Of a DNA stretch of 64,000 nucleotides, positions 35,384-45,176 are shown piece after piece. This DNA is from JACCZX01 sp963791315 (GTDB lineage: Bacteria > Pseudomonadota > Gammaproteobacteria > Burkholderiales > Burkholderiaceae_F). The notes beneath the pieces were generated by a model, which saw only the letters and a program-made list of their open reading frames with translations, was not told the DNA's origin and did not search any database. Location: assembly GCA_963791315.1 (NCBI GenBank), contig CAWBRQ010000008.1, forward strand, positions 1-64,000. The letters are read 5' to 3'. Every line of letters starts with the position of its first letter. Position 1 is the stretch's first letter. The position numbers were made by a program, and so were the translations under genes.

Positions 35384-38300
35384 TCAGACAGCGTTGACTG
35401 CTGCGCGGGCGGCCGTTAACGCGTCGATGTGGCGCTTCGACGTGTCAGCGATATGCAGCATCGAGCATGCTTCGGCCAGCGAGCGCGCCTTTTCGAAGGC
35501 GGTGATCGCACCTTCCTTTCGGTCGGCTGCCAACTCGGTCTCCGCCAGCCAGTACGCTGCTTCCGCCTCGTGTGCGCGCTGCTCGTACATCCGGGCGGAC
35601 GCCTGCGCGGCTGTCAGCGCGGAAAGTGCATCAACGTAACGGCCACATTTGAGCAAAGCGATACCGAGGTTGAGCGACAGGTAGTACTCGTTGTAGCGAC
35701 CGCCCGCGAGGTAGGCTTTTTCGGCGATAGCTTTCTCGAGCAGTTCCACCGCAGCGGCAGGTTCGCTGCCGCGCGCCATTGCTCCCCCGAGGGCCGCCAC
35801 GATGGCCGGATACATCGTCGGCACGTCATTCGTCTTGCACGACGCCAGCGCCTCACGTAGCCGTTGCGCGGCTTCGTCGGCACGATTGAGCGCGACCCAA
35901 ACTTCTCCTTGTACGAAATCCACCATCACGCGCGAAAACGCATGCTCATGAGCTGCCAGCTCGCGATACGCCGCATCGCAGAGATCCTGTGCGACATCGA
36001 AGTGCGCCATGCGTGCAAGCATGTCTGCCATAAACACCTTGACGTTGACCGCGGCGATAACGGCCCATCCCGGCATGATCCTGCGTGCCGCGAGCTCGGC
36101 GGTGAACTGCCGCTCGACCGTGCGCGCTTCGTCGAGAGCTTCGTCGTAGCGGCCGAGCCCGTGATTCAACATCATGCGGGCTTGCATCGCAGCCATTTGC
36201 AAACTTCTGCTCTGGACGCTAGTCGCGGCTTCCGCAGCCTGGCCCGCAATGTGAAGCCCTTGCCGATACGTGCCGCGCGTCCATAGCATCACCGCAAGCT
36301 GCAGCGAGACTGCCGCTTCGCGCTTCTTGTCACCGATGGCCCGTGTAGTGACCTGTGCACGCTCGAGGTTATCGACGATGTCGTCGACGCGGCCGAGCGG
36401 CAGCAGGGCGCCGATGGCTTCTAGGCGAAGACCGAGCTCGAGTGTTGCTCTCACGGAGCCATCTGCAAGGCGACGCGCGGCATCACGCCCCATGTCGAAC
36501 ATCGTCAGTGCATCACGGTTGGCCGATCGTTCGATCGAGCGCGACATCGATCGCAGCGCGAACTCAGCGGCCTCACTCCATGCTTCACCCGCATAGGCGT
36601 GATGAGCGAGCACCGAGGCGTCGGACGACTTATCGCCCGCGTGCTCACGCAAGGCGTTGAACACCGCGCGGTGCAGCAGCTTGCGACGCGCATGCGTCAG
36701 CGTGGCGGCGACGACCTCCTGTACCAACGCGTGCGGAAACTCGTAGCGCGTCTCGCCATCGATGATATGCGCACTCAGAAGTCCCGCAATGACCGCGTGT
36801 GACAGACGGCTTTCGGCTTCGCCGGCCGTTATGCTATTCGTCGACGCAAGCAGCTCGCTGGTAAACGGCTCGCCAATAACCGCTGCGGCCTCCAGTGCTG
36901 TCTTAGCGGCGGTGGGTAGGCGGTCGACGCGCGCTCCGATGACGGCGGCGATCGAGCCCGGTATCCGCAACTCGGGGTCAGGCCGAACGCAACGATACGC
37001 ACCGGGGGCGCCCAGCAGCGTGCCGTCATCAACCAAAGTCAGCGTCATCTGCTCCAGATAAAACGGATTGCCCTGCGCCTTGTCCGCGAGATCGCTGACC
37101 AGCGATTGGACTGACTCATCTTCGCCCAGGATTGCATGCGCCATGCTCAACATGTCTTGAGGTTCCAGCGCGCGCATGACGTGCTCTGAGAACCACGGAG
37201 CATCGATCCAACGGGGCTGAAACTGATGCCGATAGGTCATACAAACGAGTACGGGCAGAGGTTCAATCCGGCGCAGCAACTGTTCGAGCAGCCGTTGGCT
37301 CTCGCGATCAGCGAGTGCCAGGTCTTCGACCACGATCATCAGCGGCCCGGATTCAACGCGCTTTGTAATCAACCATTGCAGGGCATCGCCAATGCGGCGT
37401 CGGCGTTGCGACGGAGTGAGCGCGGCCCATGCTGCGCTCGGCCTGCCGAGCTCGAGCAGATCGATCGCCGCGTCGCGGTGACTGCTTGCGCCCGGTTCCC
37501 AAGCATCCATTGAGGCGACCGCACCCGAGGCATGACCTTGAGCACCTACGTCCGGCGGCGCCGGCATCAACTCGCGCATCAAGTCGCCGATCACCGCGTA
37601 CTGAACGTGCGTCGCGTACGCGTGTGCCGCTACAAAGCACGTGTTGAAGCCGCTCCCGCGCATCGCCCGACAAAACTCCGCAATCACGCGGGACTTGCCA
37701 ATTCCCGCCTCTCCGGTGAGCCCTATCGCCCGCATCCTGCTGGCCAGCGCGTGCGTCCCCACCACATTGAGTGCCGACAAAACCTCGGTCCGGTCGATGA
37801 GCGGCGCAAGTGCGGCGTGACGCGCCAAGGACGCCGCGCGAGGGCGCTGCTCCTTCAAGAGCAGCTCGTACAGCTCGACTTCGGCATCGAACCCCGCGAG
37901 CACTCGGGTGCCAAGCGCTTTCGCTTCGATGTGCCGCTCGACGAGCCGGAAGGTCGTCCCGCTAATCACCACACTCCCGGGCGTCGCCAGCCCCTCGATT
38001 CGTTTGGCGAGATGAGCGGTTAGCCCGTCAGCGCGGTAGTGCGAAGAAAGGTATTCACTGGCAGAGCTAACCACCAACTCACCAGACGCGATTCCGACTC
38101 TTACGGCTATCGGTTTGTCGGACCCGGCACGTTCGCGATTCCAGTCGATCACTGCCCGCTGGATCGCCAGCCCGGCAAGGCAAGCGCGCAGCGCGTGATC
38201 TTCCTGTGCCAACGGCGCTCCGAAGAGCGCGAGCACGCCGTCACCCAGCAGTTGACTGATGATGCCGCCATAGGCTTTGACGTGGCCCGACATCAACGCC

Positions 38301-38578
38301 AATGCCGGATCGAGATACTTGCGCGCTTCCTCCGGGTCGGGGTTGCCAATCTGTTCGGTCGAGCCGCACAGATCGGCGAACATCACAGTGGCGTGCTTGC
38401 GCTCCGGCACAGCGTGGCGCGCGGCGTCAACCGACGCAAACGCGCCGCGCTGCTTCGACACCTTGTTCTTAACCGACGGCGCATCGGGTTCGGCGAGAGA
38501 CCGCGCCATACCGCAAGCCGCACAGTATCGGTCGGCGCGCTTGAGTCGGTTTCCGCAGGCGCAAACGGTCGTCGGCAT
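35384..38578 (-). CDS. Class III nucleotidyl cyclase–STAND ATPase–TPR regulatory protein
   Basis: This is a 1064-aa multidomain protein. Order: a zinc ribbon with Cys6, Cys8, Cys19 and Cys22; a class III cyclase domain (about 63–240) with metal aspartates Asp69 (VMFADLCGST) and Asp113 (LLGDGVLALFG); an AAA/STAND ATPase with Walker A GLTGEAGIGKS (residues 286–296) and Walker B LMIVVEDLALAD; then about 500 residues of helical TPR-like repeats. In the cyclase, Gln109 stands where the adenine-selecting Lys is usual and His189 (TAHLAKR) where Asn is common; Arg193 is kept. It may be a weak or regulatory cyclase. Start is the ATG at 38578. First gene of the operon with P450, membrane protein and DyP peroxidase. 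Confidence 0.9.
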   Translation of the reverse strand: MPTTVCACGNRLKRADRYCAACGMARSLAEPDAPSVKNKVSKQRGAFASVDAARHAVPERKHATVMFADLCGSTEQIGNPDPEEARKYLDPALALMSGHVKAYGGIISQLLGDGVLALFGAPLAQEDHALRACLAGLAIQRAVIDWNRERAGSDKPIAVRVGIASGELVVSSASEYLSSHYRADGLTAHLAKRIEGLATPGSVVISGTTFRLVERHIEAKALGTRVLAGFDAEVELYELLLKEQRPRAASLARHAALAPLIDRTEVLSALNVVGTHALASRMRAIGLTGEAGIGKSRVIAEFCRAMRGSGFNTCFVAAHAYATHVQYAVIGDLMRELMPAPPDVGAQGHASGAVASMDAWEPGASSHRDAAIDLLELGRPSAAWAALTPSQRRRRIGDALQWLITKRVESGPLMIVVEDLALADRESQRLLEQLLRRIEPLPVLVCMTYRHQFQPRWIDAPWFSEHVMRALEPQDMLSMAHAILGEDESVQSLVSDLADKAQGNPFYLEQMTLTLVDDGTLLGAPGAYRCVRPDPELRIPGSIAAVIGARVDRLPTAAKTALEAAAVIGEPFTSELLASTNSITAGEAESRLSHAVIAGLLSAHIIDGETRYEFPHALVQEVVAATLTHARRKLLHRAVFNALREHAGDKSSDASVLAHHAYAGEAWSEAAEFALRSMSRSIERSANRDALTMFDMGRDAARRLADGSVRATLELGLRLEAIGALLPLGRVDDIVDNLERAQVTTRAIGDKKREAAVSLQLAVMLWTRGTYRQGLHIAGQAAEAATSVQSRSLQMAAMQARMMLNHGLGRYDEALDEARTVERQFTAELAARRIMPGWAVIAAVNVKVFMADMLARMAHFDVAQDLCDAAYRELAAHEHAFSRVMVDFVQGEVWVALNRADEAAQRLREALASCKTNDVPTMYPAIVAALGGAMARGSEPAAAVELLEKAIAEKAYLAGGRYNEYYLSLNLGIALLKCGRYVDALSALTAAQASARMYEQRAHEAEAAYWLAETELAADRKEGAITAFEKARSLAEACSMLHIADTSKRHIDALTAARAAVNAV

Positions 38579-38632
38579 CCTTCGCCCTCGCGTGGAGAGC
38601 CTACTGGGTCACTTCAACGAGGTCTAGCATAA

Positions 38633-39214
38633 TCATTCTGCTTGCCGCCGTTGCCACTCTCCTGCGAGCACTTTCTCCAGCCACATGACGCCCACCATCG
38701 TCTTGACATCGGTCACGGTCCCCTCGCGCACCCATTGCAGCAACTGTTGCCATGACGTGGTGAACACTTCGAGCGTTTCGCCGGCATCCAGCGTCGCACC
38801 CTCGTGAATGAGCTCCTCCGCGAGAAACATTTCAATCTTCTCGTCGGAATACGCGATAGCGTTGTGCAACCCACCGAGGTAGCTCCAGCGCGCTGCGCGG
38901 TAGCCCGTTTCTTCCAGCAACTCGCGTTGCGCGCACTTCAGAGGTCTTTCACCGGCGTCGATTTTCCCGGCCGGGAACTCGATCGCGGTGCGCTTCAGCG
39001 GGTATCGAAACTGACGCTCGAGCACGACACTGCCGTCGGACAGCAAGGGAACAATCATCACCGCGCCCGGATGGCGCAGATATTCGCGAGTGCCAACGTG
39101 ACCATCCGGAGCGCGCACGTTGTCCACATAGAGGCGTAAAAACGCCCCCTCGAATGCCAGACGACTCTCGAGCGTCTGTTCGATCAGCGAATCGCAATCT
39201 TGCGAACCTGTCAT
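38633..39214 (-). CDS. Nudix hydrolase, ADP-ribose pyrophosphatase-like
   Basis: This is a 193-aa Nudix enzyme that probably hydrolyses ADP-ribose to AMP and ribose-5-phosphate. The Nudix box is complete: GKIDAGERPLKCAQRELLEE followed by TGY. Upstream REYLRHPGAVMIVPLLSDGS and QFRYPLKRTAIEFPAGK match the ADP-ribose pyrophosphatase subgroup. The ATG at 39214 lies 15 bp after the nuoN stop, so it is probably read through from the nuo operon, an arrangement usual in Burkholderiales, where a small DUF2818 gene often intervenes but is absent here. The cyclase operon begins 54 bp downstream. Confidence 0.9.
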   Translation of the reverse strand: MTGSQDCDSLIEQTLESRLAFEGAFLRLYVDNVRAPDGHVGTREYLRHPGAVMIVPLLSDGSVVLERQFRYPLKRTAIEFPAGKIDAGERPLKCAQRELLEETGYRAARWSYLGGLHNAIAYSDEKIEMFLAEELIHEGATLDAGETLEVFTTSWQQLLQWVREGTVTDVKTMVGVMWLEKVLAGEWQRRQAE

Positions 39215-39229
39215 GAAGTGACCGGGCGC

Positions 39230-40726
39230 CTAGCCACCCAGCGTGCGTGTCATCGCGTTCGCGCACAGCTGCAGCAAGAATTGCGGAAGGATTCCAAGTA
39301 CCAGCACCAGCATCGCGTTGACCGACAATGCAACGCGCATGTCGGTTGGTGCAATGAGCGGAATCGCGGCCGATTCGGGTGTCGGGTCATCGAAGTACAT
39401 CGTCTTAACGATGCGCAGGTAGTAAAAGGCCGCGATCAGCGAGAAGAACACTGCGATCACGGCCAACGAAACCGCGGCGATGGTTGCACCTTCGCTCAAC
39501 AAGGCCTGGAGCACTACCAGCTTTGCATAAAAGCCCACGGTTGGTGGAACGCCTGCCAGTGAAAACATCAACAGCAGCATCACGAATGCGTACCACGGAC
39601 TGCGCCTGGCCAACCCGCGAAAATCCGCGATCTCTTCGGCTTCGAATCCTTGCCTCGACAGCAGCAGCATGACCCCAAAGGTACCGAGCGAGGTCAGCGC
39701 ATAGGAGATCAGGTAAAACATCGCCGCGCTGTACGCGTTCGCAATCGATACTGCATTACCGGCAGCAACACCAGAAAGCATCGCCAGCAGGACGAACCCC
39801 ATCTGAGCGATCGTCGAATACGCCAGCATCCGCTTCAAATTGGTCTGCGCTATTGCGGTCAGATTGCCGAGCACGAGCGAGGCGACAGCAAGCAATGCGA
39901 GGATTTTTTGCCAGTCGATAGCCAAAGGCAGCAGCCCTTCAACGAGGATCCGGAACGTAATTGCAAAGACCGCAAGTTCGGGCGCAGAGCTGATCAGAAG
40001 TGTGATTGGGGTCGGCGCGCCCTGATACACGTCGGGTGCCCACATGTGGAAAGGCACCACACCGAACTTGAATGCCAACCCCGCGACGACAAACACAATG
40101 CCGAGAAGCAGCGATGCACGGCTGACGATCTGTCCGTCTGCAACACGGCGCGCGAGCACGTCGATGTCGAGTGTGCCGGTCGCTCCATAGAGCATCGACA
40201 TTCCGTACAGCAAGAACCCCGACGCCAGCGACCCGAGGACGAAGTACTTCATCGCCGCTTCGCTGCCGCGCGGATCGTCGCGCCGCAATGCGACCAGCGC
40301 ATAAATAGAAAGCGATTGCAGCTCGAGGCCGAGATAGATCACCAACAGGTTGTTCGCGGAGATCATCAACATGATCCCAAGCAGCGCGAACAACGTCAGA
40401 CTAAACAGTTCGCCCTTCCAAAGGCCACGTGCGCGTGCATAGGATTGCGCGCATATCAACATGAAGCCGCAGCAAAAGATCGCAAACAGCTTTAGAACGT
40501 GACCCATCGGGTCGGCGATGTACATTCCGCCGAAGCCCACCAAGACTTCGTTTCGTGCCAGCGCAAAGCAGACGGCTACCGCGGCCGCCAGTAGCGCGAG
40601 CATCGTCATGCCGTATGTGATGTTGCGCCGCTCGTCAGAAACGAAGAGATCGACCACAAGCACAATACTGGCCGCAGTGAGCAGCACCATCTCAGGAAGC
40701 GCAACGATGAGGCCCAGTGAGCTCAT
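39230..40726 (-). CDS. nuoN: NADH-quinone oxidoreductase subunit N
   Basis: NuoN is one of three antiporter-like proton-pumping subunits in the membrane arm of respiratory complex I. The 498-aa product is almost entirely hydrophobic with about 14 helices. Conserved elements: SIYALVALRRDDPRGSEAAM, KFGVVPFHMWAPDVYQGAPT, LKRMLAYSTIAQMGFVLLAM and AGVPPTVGFYAKLVVLQALL. The ATG at 40726 abuts the nuoM TAA directly (TAAATG). The ORF is intact. Last nuo gene; Nudix gene follows. Confidence 0.95.
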   Translation of the reverse strand: MSSLGLIVALPEMVLLTAASIVLVVDLFVSDERRNITYGMTMLALLAAAVAVCFALARNEVLVGFGGMYIADPMGHVLKLFAIFCCGFMLICAQSYARARGLWKGELFSLTLFALLGIMLMISANNLLVIYLGLELQSLSIYALVALRRDDPRGSEAAMKYFVLGSLASGFLLYGMSMLYGATGTLDIDVLARRVADGQIVSRASLLLGIVFVVAGLAFKFGVVPFHMWAPDVYQGAPTPITLLISSAPELAVFAITFRILVEGLLPLAIDWQKILALLAVASLVLGNLTAIAQTNLKRMLAYSTIAQMGFVLLAMLSGVAAGNAVSIANAYSAAMFYLISYALTSLGTFGVMLLLSRQGFEAEEIADFRGLARRSPWYAFVMLLLMFSLAGVPPTVGFYAKLVVLQALLSEGATIAAVSLAVIAVFFSLIAAFYYLRIVKTMYFDDPTPESAAIPLIAPTDMRVALSVNAMLVLVLGILPQFLLQLCANAMTRTLGG

Positions 40727-42234
40727 TTATTGAACCGCTCCTGTCGCGATTGGCAGCTTCGAAACCGCGACGTGTTTCAGCAACTGCGTGACCGACGCAT
40801 CCATCAGATCGGTGACCGGCTTCGGATACAGCCCCATCCACAACACCGAAGCGGCGAGTAGCGCAAGGATTGCGAACTCGCGGCTGTTGACGTCGAGCAG
40901 ATCGGCCACGTGTCTGTTTGCGACGTCGCCGAAAATGACTCGCTTGTACATCCACAACGAGTACGCCGCACCCAGCACCAGCGTCGTCCCCGCAATCAAT
41001 GCAATCCAGAAGTTGTACTGCACTGCGCCGAGAATCACCATGAACTCGCCGACGAATCCACTGGTCGCAGGCAAGCCTGCGTTCGCCATCACGAACAGCA
41101 TGAAAAACGCGGCGAACTTGGGCATCGTGTTGACGACGCCGCCGTAGTCGGCGATCTCGCGCGAGTGCATTCGGTCGTACATCACACCGATGCAGAAAAA
41201 CATCGCGCCGGAGATAAAGCCGTGCGAGATCATCTGCACGATTCCGCCCGTCATCCCCATCGGATTGAAGATGAAAAAGCCGAGCGTCACGAAGCCCATG
41301 TGCGCGATCGACGAGTAGGCAACAAGCTTCTTCATGTCCGACTGGACAAGCGCGACAAACCCGATATAGACGACCGCGATCAACGACAACGTGATGACGA
41401 AGCCCGCCAGCTCGTGCGAGGCATCGGGGCAATCGGCAGTGAGAAGCGCAGGAAGCCGTACGCACCAAGCTTCAGCATGATCGCGGCCAGAATGATCGAG
41501 CCACCGGTCGGCGCTTCGACGTGGGCATCGGGCAGCCATGTGTGAACCGGCCACATCGGCACCTTGACCGCAAACGCTGCGAAAAACGCGAGAAAGAGCA
41601 GCGTCTGCGCGGTCATGCCAAGACGGATCTGATGCCAATCGAAAATTCCGAAGCGCCCGTCGGATGCGTAGTACAGATAAACGAGCGCAACGAGCATCAG
41701 CAACGAACCCGCAAACGTGTACAGAAAAAACTTGATCGCTGCGTAGAGGCGGTTGGGGCCACCCCAAATGCCGATGATGATGTACATCGGCACCAGCGTG
41801 GCCTCGAAGAAGACGAAGAACAACAATCCGTCCGCAGCCGCGAAAACACCGACCATCAGTCCCGACAGGATCAGGAAGGCCGCGTAGTACTGCGAGACGC
41901 GCGTTTCGATCACTTCCCAGCCGGCCAGCACGACGATCACCGTCATGAACGCCGTCAGCAGCACGAACCAGATCGAGATGCCGTCGACACCGAGGTGATA
42001 GTTCGCGTTCAGCCGCTCGATCCACGGCACGTTCTCGACGAACTGCAGCTGTGCGAGCGACGGATCGAATCCGGTGTACAGCGGAATCGTGACGACGAGC
42101 CCAAGCAGGCTGCCGATCAGCGCCAGCGTTCGAATCACGTCGTGATTGCGATCACGGCCCGCAGCGAGGATCGCCACTCCGAAGCCGATCGGAATCCAGA
42201 TCGCAAGGCTGAGCCAGGACGTCGCGGTCTGCAC
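40727..42234 (-). CDS. nuoM: NADH-quinone oxidoreductase subunit M (frameshifted)
   Basis: NuoM is a proton-pumping antiporter-like subunit of complex I. About 502 codons. First segment: LGVDGISIWFVLLTAFMTVI, GGPNRLYAAIKFFLYTFAGS, AAFAVKVPMWPVHTWLPDAH and VEAPTGGSIILAAIMLKLG. After a shift near 41425 the second: LVQSDMKKLVAYSSIAHMGF and ANAGLPATSGFVGEFMVILG. At the shift a run of four C should be five to give FSLPIAPDASHELAG, a typical homopolymer undercall. Start is a GTG at 42234, 2 bp after the nuoL stop. The gene is essential to complex I, so it is not regarded as a pseudogene. Confidence 0.93.
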
Positions 42235-42236
42235 GG

Positions 42237-44234
42237 TTACCGCACCACGTTCAACGTGACGAACAGCGTCACCAGCACGAGAATGCCGATGATCATTCCG
42301 AACGCATAGTGATAGATGTAACCCGACTGCAGCAGCCGAGCGGTGCCGGCGATCCACCCGACGACCTTCGCGCTGCCGTTGATTGCGATACCGTCGATCA
42401 ATCCGACATCGCCACCGCGCCACAGACCGAACCCGATCTTGCGCGCGCCGCCGGCGAACACGAACTCGTTGATCCGATCGAGGTAGTACTTGTTGTCGAG
42501 CAGCCGATACAGTCCGGCAAAGCGCTCCTTCAGCGCAGTAGCAAGGTCGGGGCGCCTTAGATACAGAAACGCCGCGAGCGCAACCCCGGCCAGAGCGAGA
42601 TAGGTCGGCGCGGAGACGAACCCGTGCAGTCCCAACGCCACCGCACTGCGCGCCTCTTCGGCCACGTGCGTCATAGCGGGGTGCCTTGCCGTGTCGGCCA
42701 CGATCGAGCTTCCGAAAAAATCACCGCCCAGCAGCCACTCGACCGTCACAAAGCCGATCACAAGCGAAGGAATCGCAAGAAGCACCAACGGCACGGTGAC
42801 AACATTGGCAGATTCGTGCGGCTCGCCGTGATGGTCGTCGTCGTGTGCAGGGTCGTGCGCCTTCTGATGCCAGCGCGGCTTGCCATGAAAGACCAGGAAG
42901 AACATCCGGAACGAATAGAAGGCAGTGATGAACACGCCGAGCGTCAACGCCCAGTACGCCACCGTCGCGCCCCACTGCCCGGCATGCGCTGCGGCATGCG
43001 TCGCAATGATGATCGAGTCTTTCGAATAGAAGCCGGAGAAAAATGGGACGCCGATCAGCGCCAGCGATCCGATCAGCGCCGTAATCCACGTCACGGGCAT
43101 CTTCTTCCACAGGCCGCCCATGTTGCGAATGTCCTGATCGTGATGCATGCCGATGATCACCGAGCCCGCCGCGAGAAACAGCAGCGCCTTGAAAAACGCG
43201 TGCGTCATCAGATGGAAGATGCCGGCCGAGTAGGCGGAGGCGCCCAGCGCAACGGTCATGTAACCGAGTTGAGACAACGTCGAGTACGCGACGACGCGCT
43301 TGATGTCGTTCTGCACGATGCCCAGCACGCCCATGAAAAACGCGGTGATCGCACCGATCACGATCACGAACGACAGTGCGACGTCCGACAGTTCGAACAG
43401 CGGCGACATGCGCGCGACCATGAAGATGCCCGCGGTCACCATCGTTGCCGCATGGATCAACGCTGAGATCGGCGTCGGGCCTTCCATCGAATCTGGCAGC
43501 CACACGTGCAGCGGAAACTGCGCGCTCTTGCCCATTGCTCCGATGAACAGGCAAATGCAGATCACCGTCATCAGCAGCCATGGCGTCCCTGGTATCAATT
43601 CGACTGCGCGCGCAGCCATCGCCGGCGCCGCAGCGAATACCTCTGCGTAGTGCAGCGTTCCGAAGTAGGCGTAAATGAGCCCAATGCCGAGCACGAAGCC
43701 AAAATCGCCCACCCGATTGACGAGGAACGCCTTCAGGTTCGCGTAGATCGCCGTCTCCCGCTCGTACCAGAAGCCGATCAGCAGGTAGGACATCAGACCG
43801 ACTGCTTCCCAGCCGAAAAATAGCTGCAAAAAGTTGTTGCTCATCACCAGCATCAGCATGCTGAATGTGAAGAGCGAGATGTAGGAGAAGAACCGCTGAT
43901 AGCCGGGATCGTCGGCCATGTAGCCGATCGTGTAGATGTGCACCATCAGCGATACGAATGTCACCACGACCATCATCAGGGCTGTCAACGGGTCGATCAG
44001 GAAACCGACCTCGAAGTTCAACCCGCCGACGACCGCCCACGTATAGACCGTTCCGTCGAAAGTCGTCCCTCTGATCACTTCAGAAAGCACCATGAACGAC
44101 GCGACTGTTGCGATCAGCACGCCAAGAATCGTCACCAGATGGGCGCCGGTGCGGCCGACCACCTTCCCGCCCAAGCCGGCAATGAGCGCTCCGATCAGCG
44201 GCGCCAGCGGCACCAACAGATAAAGGCCGCGCAC
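42237..44234 (-). CDS. nuoL: NADH-quinone oxidoreductase subunit L
   Basis: NuoL is the distal proton-pumping subunit of complex I with the long lateral helix. It is 665 aa and intact. Motifs: DPLTALMMVVVTFVSLMVHI, GWEAVGLMSYLLIGFWYERE, FLVNRVGDFGFVLGIGLIYA, AQFPLHVWLPDSMEGPTPIS, ALIHAATMVTAGIFMVARMS, DIKRVVAYSTLSQLGYMTVA. A His/Asp-rich loop (KAHDPAHDDDHHGEPHES) occurs between membrane helices near residue 465. The start is a GTG at 44234, two bases after the nuoK stop. Confidence 0.96.
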   Translation of the reverse strand: MRGLYLLVPLAPLIGALIAGLGGKVVGRTGAHLVTILGVLIATVASFMVLSEVIRGTTFDGTVYTWAVVGGLNFEVGFLIDPLTALMMVVVTFVSLMVHIYTIGYMADDPGYQRFFSYISLFTFSMLMLVMSNNFLQLFFGWEAVGLMSYLLIGFWYERETAIYANLKAFLVNRVGDFGFVLGIGLIYAYFGTLHYAEVFAAAPAMAARAVELIPGTPWLLMTVICICLFIGAMGKSAQFPLHVWLPDSMEGPTPISALIHAATMVTAGIFMVARMSPLFELSDVALSFVIVIGAITAFFMGVLGIVQNDIKRVVAYSTLSQLGYMTVALGASAYSAGIFHLMTHAFFKALLFLAAGSVIIGMHHDQDIRNMGGLWKKMPVTWITALIGSLALIGVPFFSGFYSKDSIIIATHAAAHAGQWGATVAYWALTLGVFITAFYSFRMFFLVFHGKPRWHQKAHDPAHDDDHHGEPHESANVVTVPLVLLAIPSLVIGFVTVEWLLGGDFFGSSIVADTARHPAMTHVAEEARSAVALGLHGFVSAPTYLALAGVALAAFLYLRRPDLATALKERFAGLYRLLDNKYYLDRINEFVFAGGARKIGFGLWRGGDVGLIDGIAINGSAKVVGWIAGTARLLQSGYIYHYAFGMIIGILVLVTLFVTLNVVR

Positions 44235-44236
44235 GG

Positions 44237-44542
44237 TCAGCCTTTGAGCAGGTCGAGCTCTTGCACGTCGATCGTCGACAGATTGCGGAACAAGACGACC
44301 AGTATCGCGAGGCCGATGGCAGCCTCCGCGGCGGCGACGGTCAGGATGAAGAACACAAATACCTGCCCGTTATAGTCGCCGAGGTAGTGTGAGAACGCGA
44401 CGAAGTTGATGTTGACGGCAAGCAGCATCAACTCAATGGCCATCAGCAGCACGATCAGATTTTTCCGATTGAGAAAAATGCCGACCACGCTGATCGCAAA
44501 CAACAGCGCCCCTACACCCAGATACCAGGACAGCGATACCAC
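44237..44542 (-). CDS. nuoK: NADH-quinone oxidoreductase subunit K
   Basis: NuoK is a small three-helix membrane subunit of complex I that contributes acidic residues to proton transfer. The 101-aa product has the conserved VGIFLNRKNLIVLLMAIELM with the membrane glutamate, then LLAVNINFVAFSHYLGDYNG and LTVAAAEAAIGLAILVVLFR with the second glutamate. Start is the GTG at 44542, with an AAGGA Shine-Dalgarno six bases upstream. It lies 16 bp after nuoJ. Confidence 0.95.
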   Translation of the reverse strand: MVSLSWYLGVGALLFAISVVGIFLNRKNLIVLLMAIELMLLAVNINFVAFSHYLGDYNGQVFVFFILTVAAAEAAIGLAILVVLFRNLSTIDVQELDLLKG

Positions 44543-44558
44543 GACGTTTCCTTTTCGC

Positions 44559-45176
44559 TTAAGTGTTTTTTGTTTGCCGTGCTCTGTCTTCGGTCGCCAT
44601 CGTCACCAGCCGTACGCGATCCTTGCTGTGCGCCTTCACCTGCTCGGATGGATCCTGCCTTTTTGAGTCCTTGCGTCCGCGCAACGTCAACGCGATGGCG
44701 GCGATAATGGCGACCAGCAGAATGACGCCGGCGATCTGCAGCGGAAAAACGTACTCGGTGAACGCGAGCATCCCGAGCGTTCGTGTGTTATCCGCACTCG
44801 CGATACCTGGGCCGGGGCGCGTCATGCCCTGCCATTGCGGCTGCGACAAGACCAGCCACATCTGCAACACGATCAGCGCTGCAACGCCGAAACCCCACGG
44901 CGCATTGCGCCAGAATCCCTGCCTTAATTTGTCGACGTTGATGTCGAGCATCATCACAACGAACAGGAACAACACCATCACGGCGCCGACATAGACAAGT
45001 ACCAGGGCGAGCGCGAGAAACTCGGCACGCAGCAGGATCCACAGCGCTGCCGCAGAGAAAAACGCCAGTACCAGAAACAGCACAGCGTGGACCGGGTTGC
45101 GCGCGGTAATCACGCGCAGCGCCGCAACGAGCATCACGCCGGAGAAGATCAGGAACAGAATGGATTGAGCATCCAT
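44559..45176 (-). CDS. nuoJ: NADH-quinone oxidoreductase subunit J
   Basis: NuoJ is a membrane subunit of complex I, 205 aa, with five helices. ITARNPVHAVLFLVLAFFSA and LVLVYVGAVMVLFLFVVMML are diagnostic; the latter holds the conserved pi-bulge helix. The C-terminal tail is hydrophilic (RGRKDSKRQDPSEQVKAHSK), as is common in betaproteobacteria. The ATG shares bases with the nuoI stop (TGATG), implying coupling. Confidence 0.95.
   Translation of the reverse strand: MDAQSILFLIFSGVMLVAALRVITARNPVHAVLFLVLAFFSAAALWILLRAEFLALALVLVYVGAVMVLFLFVVMMLDINVDKLRQGFWRNAPWGFGVAALIVLQMWLVLSQPQWQGMTRPGPGIASADNTRTLGMLAFTEYVFPLQIAGVILLVAIIAAIALTLRGRKDSKRQDPSEQVKAHSKDRVRLVTMATEDRARQTKNT

Noticed and set aside
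39650..40495. 281-codon plus-strand ORF opposite nuoN
   Set aside because: Composition rich in Arg, Gln and His mirrors the hydrophobic codons of nuoN; no start context.
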